The notes: generated by a model from the letters alone, not told the origin. A DNA stretch of 64,000 nucleotides from Streptomyces griseocarneus (GCA_003674045.1 PENC01000015.1:1-64000), one strand, 5' to 3'; positions 42,424 to 55,783 are shown, counted from the stretch's first letter. Numbers and translations: made by a program.

Positions 42424-42467
42424 GTGGGGGTTCCTCCGGAGGTCTGGGGGTCGGGTGCGGACCGTGG

Positions 42468-42541
42468 TCGGTTGTGCCCATGCGTTCCGCCTGGGGGTCC
42501 CCCCGGACGAAGTCTGGGGGAGGAACGCCTGCCCACAACCG
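42468..42541. repeat. Streptomyces intergenic hairpin repeat, copy 3 (module B)
   Basis: Between pyrD and pyrF, CGGTTGTGCCCATGCGTTCC (left arm) pairs imperfectly, 17 of 20, with the complement ending CCCACAACCG (right arm). The interior carries CGGACGAAGTCTGGGGGAGG, nearly the same as in the copy at 55636-55708. It belongs to the family seen at 26169-26214. Confidence 0.8.
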
Positions 42542-42552
42542 GGTGGCGGCCA

Positions 42553-43668
42553 TCAGGCCGTCTGCTCGCGCGTCGCCGCGCCCACCGCCTCGGCGAGGGT
42601 CGTGTACGGGCTGGCCGCGAGTTTTTCGGCCAGGCCGTTGTGGACGCGGCGGCACCAGAAGGGGCCCTCGTAGATGAAGGCGCTGTAGCCCTGGACGAGG
42701 GTGGCGCCCGCCAGGATGCGCTCCCAGGCGTCCTCGGCGGTCTCCACGCCCCCGACGCCCACGAGGGTGATCCGGTCGCCCACACGGGCGTACAGACGGC
42801 TCAGGACCTCCAGGGAGCGCTCCTTGAGGGGCGCGCCGGACAGGCCGCCCGCGCCGATGGCCTCGACGGTGCGCTTCGGGGTCTTCAGGCCGAGGCCGTC
42901 GCGGGCGATCGTGGTGTTGGTGGCGATGATGCCGTCCAGGCCCAGCTCGACGGCCAGGTCGGCGACGGCGTCGACGTCCTCGTCGGCGAGGTCGGGGGCG
43001 ATCTTCACCAGCAGCGGCACCCGGCGCCCGGTGACCGTGCGGTCGGCGGCCTCGCGCACGGCGGTCAGCAGCGGGCGCAGGTGGTCTGTGGCCTGGAGGT
43101 TGCGCAGGCCCGGCGTGTTCGGCGAGGAGACGTTGACGACCAGGTAGTCGGCGTGGGCGGCGAGGCGCTCGGTGGAGGTGACGTAGTCGGCGACGGCCTC
43201 CTCCTCGGGCACGACCTTGGTCTTGCCGATGTTCACACCGACGGTGGTCCGGAAGGCCTCCTTGCGGGCCGCCAGGCGCTCCGCGACGGCCGCCGAGCCG
43301 TCGTTGTTGAAGCCCATGCGGTTGATGAGCGCGCGGTCCGCGACGAGGCGGAAGAGCCGCTTCTTGGGGTTGCCCGGCTGTGCCTGCGCGGTGACCGTGC
43401 CGATCTCGACGTGGTCGAAGCCCAGCATGGCCATGCCGTCGATGGCCGCCGCGTTCTTGTCGAAGCCCGCGGCGAGCCCGAAGGGGCCGTGCATCCGCAG
43501 GCCGAGCGCCTCGGTGCGCAGCTCCTTGTGGCGGGGGGCGAGGACGGCCGCGACGAAGGTCCGCAGGACGGGGACGCGGGCGACGGCGCGGATCCAGCCG
43601 AAGGCCAGGTGGTGGGCCTTCTCGGGGTCCATCCGCTTGAAGATCAGGTCGAAGAAGAGTCGGTACAT
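42553..43668 (-). CDS. pyrD: Dihydroorotate dehydrogenase, quinone-dependent class 2
   Basis: A 371-residue FMN enzyme oxidising dihydroorotate to orotate with quinone as acceptor. An N-terminal helical extension ([20 protein letters not shown]) associates with the membrane and marks class 2. The catalytic Ser lies in [17 protein letters not shown]-binding parts are [19 protein letters not shown] and [15 protein letters not shown] 43668 is the start. A terminator separates it from carB, so it belongs to a distal pyrD-pyrF unit. Confidence 0.97.
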   Translation of the reverse strand: MYRLFFDLIFKRMDPEKAHHLAFGWIRAVARVPVLRTFVAAVLAPRHKELRTEALGLRMHGPFGLAAGFDKNAAAIDGMAMLGFDHVEIGTVTAQAQPGNPKKRLFRLVADRALINRMGFNNDGSAAVAERLAARKEAFRTTVGVNIGKTKVVPEEEAVADYVTSTERLAAHADYLVVNVSSPNTPGLRNLQATDHLRPLLTAVREAADRTVTGRRVPLLVKIAPDLADEDVDAVADLAVELGLDGIIATNTTIARDGLGLKTPKRTVEAIGAGGLSGAPLKERSLEVLSRLYARVGDRITLVGVGGVETAEDAWERILAGATLVQGYSAFIYEGPFWCRRVHNGLAEKLAASPYTTLAEAVGAATREQTA

Positions 43669-43698
43669 GTCCAGCCTTCGGGGTCTTCGTTGGTCATG

Positions 43699-43730
43699 GA
43701 GAGGGGGACACCTCGCGGTGTCCCCCTCTC
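43699..43730 (-). terminator. Hairpin terminator after carB
   Basis: A perfect 14-bp stem (43699-43712 and 43717-43730) with tetraloop TCGC lies 20 bases after the carB stop and upstream of pyrD. It ends the pyrR-carB operon, with possible read-through to pyrD. Confidence 0.88.
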
Positions 43731-43750
43731 ACGCGTCGTCCGGTTACGTC

Positions 43751-47054
<3,304 letters not shown>

Positions 47055-47062
<8 letters not shown>

Positions 47063-48197
47063 GCTGGCCCTCCATGAGCTGGACGAAGCGGTCGAACAGG
47101 TACGCGGCGTCGTGCGGGCCTGCGGCTGCCTCGGGGTGGTACTGGACGCTGAATGCCGGCTGGTCGAGCAGCTGGAGCCCCTCGACCACGTTGTCGTTGA
47201 GACAGACGTGGGAGACCTCGACGCGGCCGTACGGCGTGTCGGTCGCACCCTCGAGCGGGGCGTCGACGGCGAAGCCGTGGTTGTGGGCGGTGACCTCGAC
47301 CTTGCCGGTCGTACGGTCCTGCACGGGCTGGTTGATGCCGCGGTGGCCGTACTTCAGCTTGTAGGTGCCGAAGCCGAGCGCGCGGCCGAGGATCTGGTTG
47401 CCGAAGCAGATGCCGAAGAGCGGGGTCCTGCGCTCCAGCACGGCCTTCATGACGGAGACGGGGCCGTCGGCGGTGGCGGGGTCGCCCGGGCCGTTGGAGA
47501 AGAACACGCCGTCCGGGTTCACCGCGTAGACGTCCTCGGCGGTGGCGGTGGCGGGCAGCACGTGCACCTCGATGCCGCGCTCGGCCATCCGGTGCGGGGT
47601 CATGCCCTTGATGCCCAGGTCGACCGCGGCGACCGTGAACCTCTTCTCACCGATCGCGGGGACGACGTAGGTCTCCTTGGTGGCGACCTCGGCGGAGAGG
47701 TCGGCGCCCTGCATCTCGGGGGCCTGGCGCACCTCGGCGAGCATCGTGCCCTCGTCCGGCAGGCTGTTGCCGGAGAAGATGCCGACGCGCATGGCGCCGC
47801 GCTCGCGCAGGTGGCGGGTGAGGGCGCGGGTGTCGATGCCGCTGATGCCGACGATGCCCTGGTGGCGGAGCTCCTCCTCCAGCGAGCGCTGCGCGCGCCA
47901 GTTGGAGGAGACGCGGGCGGGGTCGCGGACGACGTAGCCGGCGACCCAGATGCGGCCGGACTCGGGGTCCTCGTCGTTGACGCCGGTGTTGCCGACGTGC
48001 GGGGCGGTCATGACGACCACCTGACGGTGGTACGAGGGGTCGGTGAGGGTCTCCTGGTAGCCGGTCATGCCGGTGGAGAACACCGCCTCGCCGAAGGTGA
48101 CCCCCGAGGCCCCGTAGGCGCGGCCGCGGAAGATCCGGCCGTCCTCCAGGACGAGTACGGCGGGGACCTTGTGGGCCCCCCTGGTGGAGGTCGTCAT
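47055..48197 (-). CDS. carA: Carbamoyl-phosphate synthase small (glutaminase) subunit
   Basis: A 380-residue glutamine amidotransferase subunit releasing ammonia for CarB. The N-terminal CPSase domain begins [20 protein letters not shown]. The class I glutaminase triad is visible as Cys in GICFGNQ and His/Glu in [13 protein letters not shown] 48197 overlaps the upstream membrane-protein stop as ATGA (48194-48197), and its own end overlaps carB, so the whole stretch is tightly coupled. Confidence 0.97.
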
Positions 48198-48766
48198 CGT
48201 GCGCCTTCCGTGTCGTGGTTCAGGTGGTGCGGATGGGTGAGTGCCTCGACCCAGGCCGGGTGTTCGGCGGCCCGGTCGGAGCGGAAGCCGGAGTCGATCT
48301 CCCGGTCGCCGTGCACCCAGGTGATCACCAGCAGGCCGCCCTCGGTGAGGACCTTGCCCGCGATGCCCTTGTCGAGCCGGGCGCCGCGCACCCGGTCGGC
48401 GGGGATGAAGAAGTCCTGGGCACCGGGCCGGACGACGGTGACGCCCTGCTCCGTCAGAGTGAGCTCGGCGCGGCTGCGGGTGCCCAGACCGTGCGCGACG
48501 ATCCGGTCGAGCCACTGCCCGGCGGTGGTGGAGCCGTGGTAGCGGCCCGCCATGGTGAGCCTGGCCTCGCCCTGCCCCTCGGGTGCCTGAGGCAGCTCGG
48601 GCAGGTCGCCCTGGAGCGTGCCGCGCCACTTCCAGCCCTCGCGCATCAGCCAGTAGACGAGCGCGATGAAGAGCAGGAGGCCGACGACCCAGCCGACGCG
48701 GCCGGCCCAGTCGGTGACGGCCGCGGACTTCTCCTCGGCCGCCAGGTTGATCAGTGCAGGTGTCAC
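48194..48766 (-). CDS. Membrane protein of the pyr operon, PH-like domain
   Basis: A 190-residue protein with one transmembrane helix near the N-terminus (about residues 24-41, [18 protein letters not shown]) and a soluble beta-rich domain with [20 protein letters not shown] and LLVITWVHG, similar to bacterial PH-like domains. It is wedged between pyrC and carA with GTGA and ATGA overlaps, the conserved actinobacterial arrangement. Its role in pyrimidine synthesis is unknown; it might tether or regulate the pathway at the membrane. Confidence 0.85.
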   Translation of the reverse strand: MTPALINLAAEEKSAAVTDWAGRVGWVVGLLLFIALVYWLMREGWKWRGTLQGDLPELPQAPEGQGEARLTMAGRYHGSTTAGQWLDRIVAHGLGTRSRAELTLTEQGVTVVRPGAQDFFIPADRVRGARLDKGIAGKVLTEGGLLVITWVHGDREIDSGFRSDRAAEHPAWVEALTHPHHLNHDTEGAR

Positions 48767-50049
48767 GTGAGATTCCCGTCGATGACCGTCGCCCGTCCCC
48801 GCAGGAAGGTGTGGGTGACGCGTCCCGGCAGCTCACGGCCCTCGTAGGGGGTGTTGCGGCTGCGGGAGGCGAAGCCCGCGGGGTCCACGACACCACGGTA
48901 AGCGGAATCGAGCAGCGTGAGGTTGGCGGGCTCTCCGGGGGCGACGGGCCGGCCGTGGCCCGCGAGGCCGCCGATGCGGGCGGGCTTGAAGGACATCCGC
49001 TCGGCGACGCCCGCCCAGTCCAGCAGCCCGGTCTCCACCATCGTCTGCTGGACGACGGACAGGGCGGTCTCCAGGCCGACCATGCCCATGGCGGCCGCGG
49101 CCCACTCGCAGTCCTTGTCCTCGTGCGGGTGCGGGGCGTGGTCGGTGGCGACGATGTCGATCGTGCCGTCGACGAGGGCCTCACGGAGCGCCAGCACGTC
49201 GCGCTCGGTGCGCAGCGGCGGGTTCACCTTGTAGACCGGGTTGTAGGACCGCACGAGCTCGTCGGTGAGGAGCAGGTGGTGCGGGGTGACCTCGGCGGTG
49301 ACGTCGATGCCGCGGGACTTGGCCCAGCGGACGATCTCGACGGAACCGGCCGTGGAGAGGTGGCAGATGTGCACCCGGGAACCGACGTGCTCGGCGAGGA
49401 GCACGTCACGGGCGATGACCGACTCCTCGGCGACGGCGGGCCAGCCGCCCAGGCCCAGCTCGGCGGAGACGATGCCCTCGTTCATCTGGGCGCCCTCGGT
49501 GAGCCGGGGCTCCTGCGCGTGCTGGGCGACGACGCCGCCGAAGGCCTTCACGTACTCCAGGGCGCGGCGCATGATCACGGCGTCGTCGACGCACTTGCCG
49601 TCGTCGGAGAAGACGGTGACCCCGGCGGCGGAGTCGTGCATGGCGCCCAGCTCGGCGAGCTGCTTGCCCTCCAGGCCGACGGTGACGGCGCCGATGGGCT
49701 GCACGTCGCAGTAGCCGTGCTCCTTGCCCAGGCGCCAGACCTGCTCGACGACACCGGCGGTGTCGGCGACCGGGAAGGTGTTCGCCATGGCGAAGACGGC
49801 GGTGTAGCCGCCGCTCGCGGCGGCCCGGGTGCCGGTGAGGACGGTCTCGGAGTCCTCGCGGCCCGGCTCGCGCAGGTGGGTGTGCAGGTCGACCAGGCCG
49901 GGCAGCAGGATCTTGCCGTCGGCCTCGATCACCTGGGCGCCCTCGGCGCTCAGGCCCGTGCCGACCTCGCTGATCGTCTCGCCGTCGATCAGGACGTCCT
50001 GGGGCTCGCCGCCGAGGACCTTCGCACCGCGGATCAGGATCTTGCTCAT
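48763..50049 (-). CDS. pyrC: Dihydroorotase
   Basis: A 428-residue class I dihydroorotase closing carbamoyl-aspartate to dihydroorotate. Metal ligands are visible in [10 protein letters not shown], the His segments AQHAQEP and [10 protein letters not shown], and the catalytic Asp in [13 protein letters not shown] 50049 follows the pyrB stop by two bases, and its stop overlaps the next start as GTGA. It is the third enzyme gene of the operon. Confidence 0.97.
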   Translation of the reverse strand: MSKILIRGAKVLGGEPQDVLIDGETISEVGTGLSAEGAQVIEADGKILLPGLVDLHTHLREPGREDSETVLTGTRAAASGGYTAVFAMANTFPVADTAGVVEQVWRLGKEHGYCDVQPIGAVTVGLEGKQLAELGAMHDSAAGVTVFSDDGKCVDDAVIMRRALEYVKAFGGVVAQHAQEPRLTEGAQMNEGIVSAELGLGGWPAVAEESVIARDVLLAEHVGSRVHICHLSTAGSVEIVRWAKSRGIDVTAEVTPHHLLLTDELVRSYNPVYKVNPPLRTERDVLALREALVDGTIDIVATDHAPHPHEDKDCEWAAAAMGMVGLETALSVVQQTMVETGLLDWAGVAERMSFKPARIGGLAGHGRPVAPGEPANLTLLDSAYRGVVDPAGFASRSRNTPYEGRELPGRVTHTFLRGRATVIDGNLT

Positions 50050-50051
50050 GA

Positions 50052-51032
50052 TTAGTTGCTCTCCTCGGTGCGGGGGGTTGTCACGGCGGGCTCGGAGCCG
50101 CCGAGCAGCAGGTAGAGGACGGCCATGCGGGTGCTGACGCCGTTGGCGACCTGCTCGACGGCGGTGCAGCGGTCGGAGTCGGCGACCTCGGCGGTGATCT
50201 CCATACCGCGGTTCATCGGGCCGGGGTGCATCACGATCGCGTGCTCCGGCATCCGGGCCATGCGGTCGCCGTCCAGCCCGTAGCGGCGGGAGTACTCGCG
50301 CTCGGTGGGGAAGAAGGCCGCGTTCATGCGCTCGCGCTGGACGCGCAGCATCATCACGGCGTCGGACTTCGGCAGCACCGCGTCCAGGTCGTAGGAGACC
50401 TCGCAGGGCCAGGTCTCGACGCCGACGGGCACCAGGGTGGGCGGCGCGACGAGGGTGACCTCGGCGCCGAGGGTGTTCAGCAGGTGGACGTTGGAGCGGG
50501 CCACGCGGCTGTGCAGCACGTCGCCGACCACGGTGATCCGGCGCCCGGACAGGTCCTTGCCGAGCCCGGCGTCCCGGCCGACCAGGCGGCGGCGCATGGT
50601 GAAGGCGTCCAGGAGCGCCTGGGTGGGGTGCTCATGGGTGCCGTCACCGGCGTTGACCACGGCCCCGTCGATCCAGCCGGAGTTCGCCAGCCGGTAGGGG
50701 GCGCCGGAGGCGTGGTGGCGGATGACGACGGCGTCGGCGCCCATGGCCTCCAGGGTCAGGGCGGTGTCCTTGAGGGACTCGCCCTTGGAGACCGAGGAGC
50801 CCTTCGCGGAGAAGTTGATGACGTCCGCCGAGAGCCGCTTGGCGGCGGCCTCGAAGGAGATGCGGGTGCGGGTCGAGTCCTCGAAGAAGAGGTTGACGAC
50901 GGTACGGCCGCGCAGGGTGGGCAGTTTCTTGATCGGCCGGTCCGCGACCCGGGCCATCTCCTCGGCGGTGTCGAGGATCAGGACGGCGTCGTCGCGGGTG
51001 AGGTCGGCGGCCGAGATGAGGTGGCGCTTCAT
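50052..51032 (-). CDS. pyrB: Aspartate carbamoyltransferase catalytic subunit
   Basis: A 326-residue transcarbamylase joining carbamoyl phosphate and aspartate. The carbamoyl-phosphate loop [13 protein letters not shown], the 80s-type loop [27 protein letters not shown] and [10 protein letters not shown] are all intact. No regulatory pyrI gene is present, as expected outside enterobacteria; regulation goes through PyrR. It begins 106 bp after the pyrR stop. Confidence 0.97.
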   Translation of the reverse strand: MKRHLISAADLTRDDAVLILDTAEEMARVADRPIKKLPTLRGRTVVNLFFEDSTRTRISFEAAAKRLSADVINFSAKGSSVSKGESLKDTALTLEAMGADAVVIRHHASGAPYRLANSGWIDGAVVNAGDGTHEHPTQALLDAFTMRRRLVGRDAGLGKDLSGRRITVVGDVLHSRVARSNVHLLNTLGAEVTLVAPPTLVPVGVETWPCEVSYDLDAVLPKSDAVMMLRVQRERMNAAFFPTEREYSRRYGLDGDRMARMPEHAIVMHPGPMNRGMEITAEVADSDRCTAVEQVANGVSTRMAVLYLLLGGSEPAVTTPRTEESN

Positions 51033-51138
51033 CCGGTTTGCTCCGTAAGGGGGGATACGGCTCCGCTAGGGAGACATACGGGGGTGAGGGCCGGGCATGC
51101 GGCGGTACGGGCCCGGCGACGCCGGGTCCGCGGTGGAA

Positions 51139-51738
51139 CTACTGCCCGGCCGCCGGGGCGGTCGCTCGCATGCCGAGGAGCACGCTGTCGCGGCCGTCCT
51201 CCTCGGTGAGCTGGACCTTGACCGTCTCCCGCAGCGACGTGGGGAGGTTCTTGCCGACGTAGTCGGCGCGGATCGGAAGTTCGCGGTGACCGCGGTCCAC
51301 GAGGACCGCGAGCTGGACGGCGCGCGGGCGGCCGATGTCGTTCAGCGCGTCGAGCGCGGCACGGATCGTGCGGCCGGAGAAGAGGACGTCGTCGACGAGG
51401 ATCACCAGACGGCCGTCGATGCCGCCGCCGGGGATCTCGGTGCGGGCGAGCGCGCGGGCGGGGCGCAGCCGCAGGTCGTCGCGGTACATGGTGATGTCGA
51501 GGGAGCCGACCGCGATGGCGCCGCCGGTGATCTCCTGGAGCTTGTCGGCCAGCCGGCGGGCGAGGAAGACGCCTCGCGTCGGGATGCCGAGGAGCACCAC
51601 GTCGTCGGCGCCCTTGGCGCGCTCGACGATCTCATGGGCGATACGGGTCAGAACTCGCGCGATGTCCGGTGCCTCGAGCACGGGTCGCGCGGCGGAAGTG
51701 GCGGAAGCCCCAGGGCTCGCGTCACGGTGTGCGTCCAT
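51139..51738 (-). CDS. pyrR: Bifunctional pyr operon regulator / uracil phosphoribosyltransferase
   Basis: A 199-residue protein that binds pyr mRNA in response to UMP and can also convert uracil and PRPP to UMP. The PRPP loop [19 protein letters not shown] and the basic RNA-binding segments ([26 protein letters not shown]) are visible. ATG 51738 lies ten bases after the GGAGG. The first gene of the pyr operon, it has in its own leader a hairpin matching the PyrR-binding consensus, which predicts autogenous translational control. Confidence 0.96.
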   Translation of the reverse strand: MDAHRDASPGASATSAARPVLEAPDIARVLTRIAHEIVERAKGADDVVLLGIPTRGVFLARRLADKLQEITGGAIAVGSLDITMYRDDLRLRPARALARTEIPGGGIDGRLVILVDDVLFSGRTIRAALDALNDIGRPRAVQLAVLVDRGHRELPIRADYVGKNLPTSLRETVKVQLTEEDGRDSVLLGMRATAPAAGQ

Positions 51739-51756
51739 ACGAAACGGACCTCCTTC

Positions 51757-51774
51757 TCCGCCTCACGGGACGGA
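51757..51774 (-). promoter_or_regulatory. PyrR-binding RNA hairpin overlapping the pyrR ribosome binding site region
   Basis: The mRNA strand reads UCCG-UCCCGUGAGG-CGGA. Outer UCCG/CGGA pairs close a loop that fits the PyrR consensus ARUCCNGNGAGGYU, with the terminal A-U pair replaced by C-G. The AAGGAGG ribosome binding site starts immediately downstream (51755-51749). PyrR binding would hinder pyrR translation, as in mycobacteria. Confidence 0.75.
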
Positions 51775-51870
51775 CATTAAAGGACGTCGGATTTACGTTC
51801 CTCACCGTACCAGGAAGTGCCGTGGGCACCGACCACCACCCCGCACGGGCGATGCTGTGGACCATTCGGC

Positions 51871-51913
51871 TTGACGAAGTCAGATTACGCTGCGTAACCT
51901 CACAGTGAGTTAC
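51871..51913 (+). promoter_or_regulatory. bldD promoter with BldD-box-like inverted repeats
   Basis: TTGACG (51871-51876) and TAACCT (51895-51900), spaced 18 bp, are plausible -35 and -10 boxes. They overlap TTACGC-T-GCGTAA (51885-51897) and the imperfect palindrome at 51894-51913 containing AGTGAGTTAC, close to the known BldD box. BldD autoregulation in S. coelicolor supports the reading. Confidence 0.65.
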
Positions 51914-51972
51914 CAGACACACGGCAGTCGAGCAGACGCCGTCGTACGTCGATACAGCGTCCGGGGAGCTTT

Positions 51973-52473
51973 ATGTCCAGCGAATACGCCAAACAGCTCG
52001 GGGCCAAGCTCCGCGCCATCCGCACCCAGCAGGGCCTCTCCCTCCATGGTGTCGAGGAGAAGTCGCAGGGCCGCTGGAAGGCAGTGGTGGTGGGCTCGTA
52101 CGAGCGCGGCGACCGTGCCGTGACCGTGCAGCGCCTTGCCGAGCTGGCCGACTTCTACGGCGTTCCCGTGCAGGAACTGCTGCCGGGCACCACGCCGGGC
52201 GGAGCCGCCGAGCCGCCGCCGAAGCTGGTCCTGGACCTTGAGCGTCTGGCCCATGTGCCGGCCGAGAAGGCGGGTCCCCTCCAGCGTTACGCGGCGACCA
52301 TCCAGAGCCAGCGCGGCGATTACAACGGCAAGGTCCTCTCCATCCGCCAGGACGACCTGCGCACCCTTGCGGTCATCTACGACCAGTCGCCCTCGGTGCT
52401 CACCGAGCAGCTGATCAGCTGGGGTGTGCTCGACGCCGACGCCCGTCGCGCGGTCCAGCACGAGGACGCCTGA
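51973..52473 (+). CDS. bldD: Developmental master regulator BldD
   Basis: A 166-residue transcription factor that represses sporulation genes during vegetative growth of Streptomyces. The N-terminal XRE helix-turn-helix spans about 8-70 (GAKLRAIRTQQGLSLHGVEE; GSYERGDRAVTVQRLAEL). The C-terminal domain has the cyclic-di-GMP signature RGD-x8-RQDD complete (RGDYNGKVLSIRQDD, near residues 114-128), so tetrameric c-di-GMP-driven dimerisation is expected. ATG 51973 has GGGGAG four bases upstream. It is divergent from pyrR and ends at a 24-bp hairpin. Confidence 0.98.
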   Translation: MSSEYAKQLGAKLRAIRTQQGLSLHGVEEKSQGRWKAVVVGSYERGDRAVTVQRLAELADFYGVPVQELLPGTTPGGAAEPPPKLVLDLERLAHVPAEKAGPLQRYAATIQSQRGDYNGKVLSIRQDDLRTLAVIYDQSPSVLTEQLISWGVLDADARRAVQHEDA

Positions 52474-52492
52474 GCGCCGGTCCTGTTGTAAA

Positions 52493-52544
52493 AAACCGCC
52501 CGGGGGCGGGGAAACCTTGCGGTTTCCCCGCCCCCGGGCGGTTT
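52493..52544. terminator. Very strong bidirectional terminator
   Basis: A perfect 24-bp stem (52493-52516 and 52521-52544) with loop TTGC lies between the convergent bldD and nusB genes. AAAA before and TTTGTGTTTT after give U-rich tails in both directions. Confidence 0.95.
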
Positions 52545-52562
52545 GTGTTTTCCGGGCGCTGC

Positions 52563-52997
52563 TTACTTCTCGTCGCGCCGGAGGCTCGGCTTGAGCTCCT
52601 TGAAACGGCCGAGCATGCCGTTCACAAAAGCCGGGGAGTCGTCGGTGGAGAACTCCTTGGCGAGCTCGACCGCCTCGTCGATCGCCACCGCGTCGGGGGT
52701 GGCGTCCTCCCAGATCAGCTCGTACGCACCGAGGCGCACGATGTTCCGGTCGGCGACGGGCATCCGGTCCAGGTCCCAGTCGACGGCGTAGGTGGCGATG
52801 AGCTCGTCGATGCGGGCCACGTGCTCGGCGTAGCCCTCCACCAGCTGCATCGTGTACTCGTTGACCGGCGGCTGCCGGTCGTCGGACCGCGAGTGCCGGA
52901 CCCAGTCGGCGAGGACGGTCAGCACAGTGGTGCCGCGCTGGTCGGCCTCGAAGAGGATCTGGAAGGCGCGCTTACGGGCCTTGCTGCGAGCGGCCAC
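52563..52997 (-). CDS. nusB: Transcription antitermination factor NusB
   Basis: A 144-residue all-helical RNA-binding factor for rRNA antitermination. ARKRAFQILFEADQRG opens the fold, and PAFVNGMLGRFKEL closes it with the conserved FVNG motif. GTG 52997 follows the efp stop by two bases. It is the last gene of the long leftward aro-pepQ-efp-nusB run. Confidence 0.97.
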   Translation of the reverse strand: MAARSKARKRAFQILFEADQRGTTVLTVLADWVRHSRSDDRQPPVNEYTMQLVEGYAEHVARIDELIATYAVDWDLDRMPVADRNIVRLGAYELIWEDATPDAVAIDEAVELAKEFSTDDSPAFVNGMLGRFKELKPSLRRDEK

Positions 52998-52999
52998 GG

Positions 53000-53566
53000 T
53001 TAGCTGTTCACCCGGCCGAGGTAGTCGCTCGTGCGGGTGTCGACCTTGACCTTCTCACCGGTGGTGATGAAGAGCGGGACCTGGATCTGGTAGCCGGTCT
53101 CCAGCGTGGCGGGCTTGGTGCCACCGGTGGAGCGGTCGCCCTGGACGCCCGGCTCGGTCTCCTGGATGACGAGCTCGACGGCGGCCGGGAGCTCGACGTA
53201 GAGCACCTCGCCCTCGTGCTGCGCGACCGTGGCCTCGAAGCCCTCGATCAGGAAGTTGGCGGCGTCACCGACGTTCTTGCGGTCGACGTGCAGCTGGTCG
53301 TAGGTGTCCATGTCCATGAACACGAAGTACTCGCCGTCCATGTAGGAGAACTGCATGGTGCGGCGGTCGATGGTGGCCGTGTCGACCTTCGTACCGGCGT
53401 TGAAGGTCTTGTCGACGACCTTGCCGGAGAGCACGTGCTTGAGCTTGGTGCGCACAAAGGCGGGGCCCTTGCCGGGCTTGACGTGCTGGAACTCGACGAC
53501 GGACCAGAGCTGGCCCCCGTCGAGCTTGAGCACCATGCCGTTCTTGAGGTCGTTCGTGGATGCCAC
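53000..53566 (-). CDS. efp: Translation elongation factor P
   Basis: A 188-residue factor relieving ribosome stalling at polyproline. The three-domain layout is typical: KOW-like domain I with [15 protein letters not shown], whose loop Lys can stimulate peptide bond formation, then two OB-fold domains ending [14 protein letters not shown]. No modification genes (epmA, ymfI, rhamnosyltransferase) are adjacent. It lies between pepQ and nusB. Confidence 0.97.
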   Translation of the reverse strand: MASTNDLKNGMVLKLDGGQLWSVVEFQHVKPGKGPAFVRTKLKHVLSGKVVDKTFNAGTKVDTATIDRRTMQFSYMDGEYFVFMDMDTYDQLHVDRKNVGDAANFLIEGFEATVAQHEGEVLYVELPAAVELVIQETEPGVQGDRSTGGTKPATLETGYQIQVPLFITTGEKVKVDTRTSDYLGRVNS

Positions 53567-53616
53567 GGTTGCGGTATCTCCTGGACTGGTGGAACCAGAA
53601 AGTGCGGTGCGCCCGG

Positions 53617-54723
53617 CTAGAGCGCGAGCAGCTCTTTGGTCGTGATGGTGAGTAGCTCGGGTCCGCCGTCCGCCTCTGGGCGGACGACGAGCGTGTCATC
53701 GATCCGGACGCCGCCCCGCCCCGGGAGGTGAACCCCCGGATCTACGGTGACCGGCACGCAAGCGTCCAGTTTACCCATTGCCGAAGGTGTGAGCCGAGGG
53801 TCCTCGTCGTTTTCGAGCCCCACGCCGTGTCCGATACGCGGCCCGAGCCGGTCGGCGTGCCCCGCGGACTCCAGCACCACCCGCGCCGCGCGGTCCACGT
53901 CCCGGCACGGAATGCCCGGCGCGAGCTTCTCCCGGCCCGCCCGCTGCGCCGCGAACACCTGCTCGTAGAGCTCGATCTGCCAGTCCGCCGGGCTCGTGCC
54001 GATGACGAAGGTACGGGCGATCTCGCTGCGGTAGCCACGGTAGTCGGCGCCCAGGCAGACGCACAGGAAGTCGCCCTCCTCCACCCGGCGGTCGGTGGGC
54101 GTGTGCCCGGCGAGCCCGGAGTTCGGCCCGGTGCCCACCGAGGTGGTGAAGGCCGGGCCGTAGGCGCCGTGGTCGACCAGGCGGCGCTCCAGCTCCAGCG
54201 CCAGGTGCCGCTCCGTGCGGCCGACCAGGATCGACTCCAGCAGCTCGCCCAGGGCCTGGTCGGCGATCTCCGCGGCGATCCGCAGCGCGGAGATCTCCTC
54301 GTCGTCCTTGACGATCCGCTGCTGCTCCACGGCCGTGCCCAGGTCGGCGAGTCGCAGCCGGGGCGCGACCGAGCGCAGGGCGCGGTGGCGGGCCACGGTG
54401 AGGTGGTGCTCCTCGACGGCGAGCGCGCGGAAGCCCGCCTCGACGGCCCGCTCGGCGGCGGCCACGGCGGGGTCCCCGTCCGGCGTCGGCAGCGTCACGA
54501 CCCGCAGCCCCTCCGCCGGGTGGTCGGCCGCCGTCCTCTCGGCGGGGCCGTCCGGGACGAGCACGGTGTCCTCGGCCGGACCGAGCAGCACCACGGCACC
54601 CCTGGGCACCCCGCCCGCCAGATACCGGACGTTGGCCGCGCCGGACACCAGGGCGGCCTCGCTCCCGGCCGCGCCGCACCGCTCACGCAGCCGGGCGCGG
54701 CGAGCCGCGTACACCTCGGACAT
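53617..54723 (-). CDS. pepQ: M24 metallopeptidase, Xaa-Pro aminopeptidase-like
   Basis: A 368-residue pita-bread-fold peptidase probably cleaving Xaa-Pro dipeptides. The N-terminal creatinase-type domain (1-130) precedes a catalytic domain with [20 protein letters not shown], the metal ligands around [35 protein letters not shown] and the C-terminal VRIDDTLVV. The first metal aspartate position reads CLGADY rather than the common DxGxxxxGY, so metal binding may differ. ATG 54723 is the likely start; an upstream in-frame codon adds nine residues. It lies 50 bp upstream of efp. Confidence 0.88.
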   Translation of the reverse strand: MSEVYAARRARLRERCGAAGSEAALVSGAANVRYLAGGVPRGAVVLLGPAEDTVLVPDGPAERTAADHPAEGLRVVTLPTPDGDPAVAAAERAVEAGFRALAVEEHHLTVARHRALRSVAPRLRLADLGTAVEQQRIVKDDEEISALRIAAEIADQALGELLESILVGRTERHLALELERRLVDHGAYGPAFTTSVGTGPNSGLAGHTPTDRRVEEGDFLCVCLGADYRGYRSEIARTFVIGTSPADWQIELYEQVFAAQRAGREKLAPGIPCRDVDRAARVVLESAGHADRLGPRIGHGVGLENDEDPRLTPSAMGKLDACVPVTVDPGVHLPGRGGVRIDDTLVVRPEADGGPELLTITTKELLAL

Positions 54724-54788
54724 GCCTCCGAGCGTACGGCCGAGTGCCATGGCGGGCCGTTCCAGCGCGTCCGACCGGGCGCCCTCGG

Positions 54789-55454
54789 CTACCAGGCGGG
54801 CGGGGCGGCCGTGGCGGCGCGGGCGACGATGTCGTCCAGGAGACGGGCGGTGGTGGTGACGTCCTGCTGCGAGTTGTCGATGATCGGCAGCCCGGAGCCG
54901 TACCAGCCCGCCATCCGGCCGTGGATACGGGCGGCCTCCTCGTCGCTGAGGCGCCGGTTGCCGCTGCGCTGGGCGTTGCGCTCCAGGACGACCTCCAGGC
55001 CCGGCAGCAGGACGACGGGCAGCAGCCCGGGGCCCACATGCCGCTTCCAGCCGCCGAGGCCGACGACGGGCCGGTCGGGGAAGACGGCGTCGTCCAGGAC
55101 GCAGGAGATGCCGTTGGCGAGGAAGTTGCGGGCGGCGAATCCGCAGGTACGACGGGCGAGACGGTACTGCGCCTCGGAGTGGTCGTTCCACCCCGACTGC
55201 GGGTCGGCGAATCCGGAACGGACCCACTCGCGCACGTCGTCCAGGCTGATGTGCGCCGTGGGCACGGCCCGCGTGTCCGCCCAGTGCCGGGCCACGGTCG
55301 TCTTCCCGGCACCGGCCGGGCCGATGAGCAGCAGGGCCACGGCGGCGTTGGCCGCGACAACCGCATGCGCGGGCTCCGGAGCGGCCGCGGGTGGTGGTAC
55401 TGGTGGCATCGGGGGGTGGGGCGGTGGCAGCGGTGGTCCCCCTGGGTGCTGCAT
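54789..55454 (-). CDS. P-loop ATPase/kinase-like protein
   Basis: A 221-residue protein. The N-terminal 30 residues are Pro-rich (HPGGPPLPPPHPPMPPVPPP) and probably disordered. A Walker A follows (LIGPAGAGKTTVARHWAD), then a zeta-toxin/gluconate-kinase-like body with ISLDDVREWVRSGFADP and VVLERNAQRSGNRRL. It resembles small-molecule kinases and the conserved actinobacterial AAA protein found between aroQ and pepQ. The substrate is unknown. ATG 55454 is chosen as the start of the Pro-rich segment; its ribosome binding site (GGAG) is rather distant. Confidence 0.75.
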   Translation of the reverse strand: MQHPGGPPLPPPHPPMPPVPPPAAAPEPAHAVVAANAAVALLLIGPAGAGKTTVARHWADTRAVPTAHISLDDVREWVRSGFADPQSGWNDHSEAQYRLARRTCGFAARNFLANGISCVLDDAVFPDRPVVGLGGWKRHVGPGLLPVVLLPGLEVVLERNAQRSGNRRLSDEEAARIHGRMAGWYGSGLPIIDNSQQDVTTTARLLDDIVARAATAAPPAW

Positions 55455-55571
55455 TTCCGGTGGCACTCCGTCTCGTACGGGCGAACTGGCGCGGGGTGGC
55501 TGCGCCGCTGGGCGGTTGCGCCTACTGGGGTGCGGCTTGCGCTGCGTGCGCGTCTGCGGGTCCGGTGAGGG

Positions 55572-55761
55572 CTGGTCGCGCAGTTCCCCGCGCCCCTTGA
55601 GGCCGGGGCTTCGCCCCGGATCCCCGTCGTCCCCCCGTTTGTGGGCAGGCGTTCCGCACGGCTGGGGGCACCTCCCGGACGGAGTCTGGGGGAGGGTGGG
55701 CACAAACGGACCCACCGGCCGCAACCGATCACCAGCGGGGGTCCGGGGGCGGAGCCCCCGG
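55572..55761. repeat. Composite Streptomyces intergenic repeat, copy 2
   Basis: The 329-bp gap between aroQ and the ATPase gene contains the same three modules as 26110-26267: the identical 26-nt block A (55572-55597), hairpin B bounded by CGTTTGTGGGCAGGC and GTGGGCACAAACG (55636-55708), and the GGGGGTCCGGGGGC hairpin C (55737-55761). No gene is seen in the remainder. Confidence 0.85.
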
Positions 55762-55783
55762 TCCTTCAGCTGAGACGCGTGGG

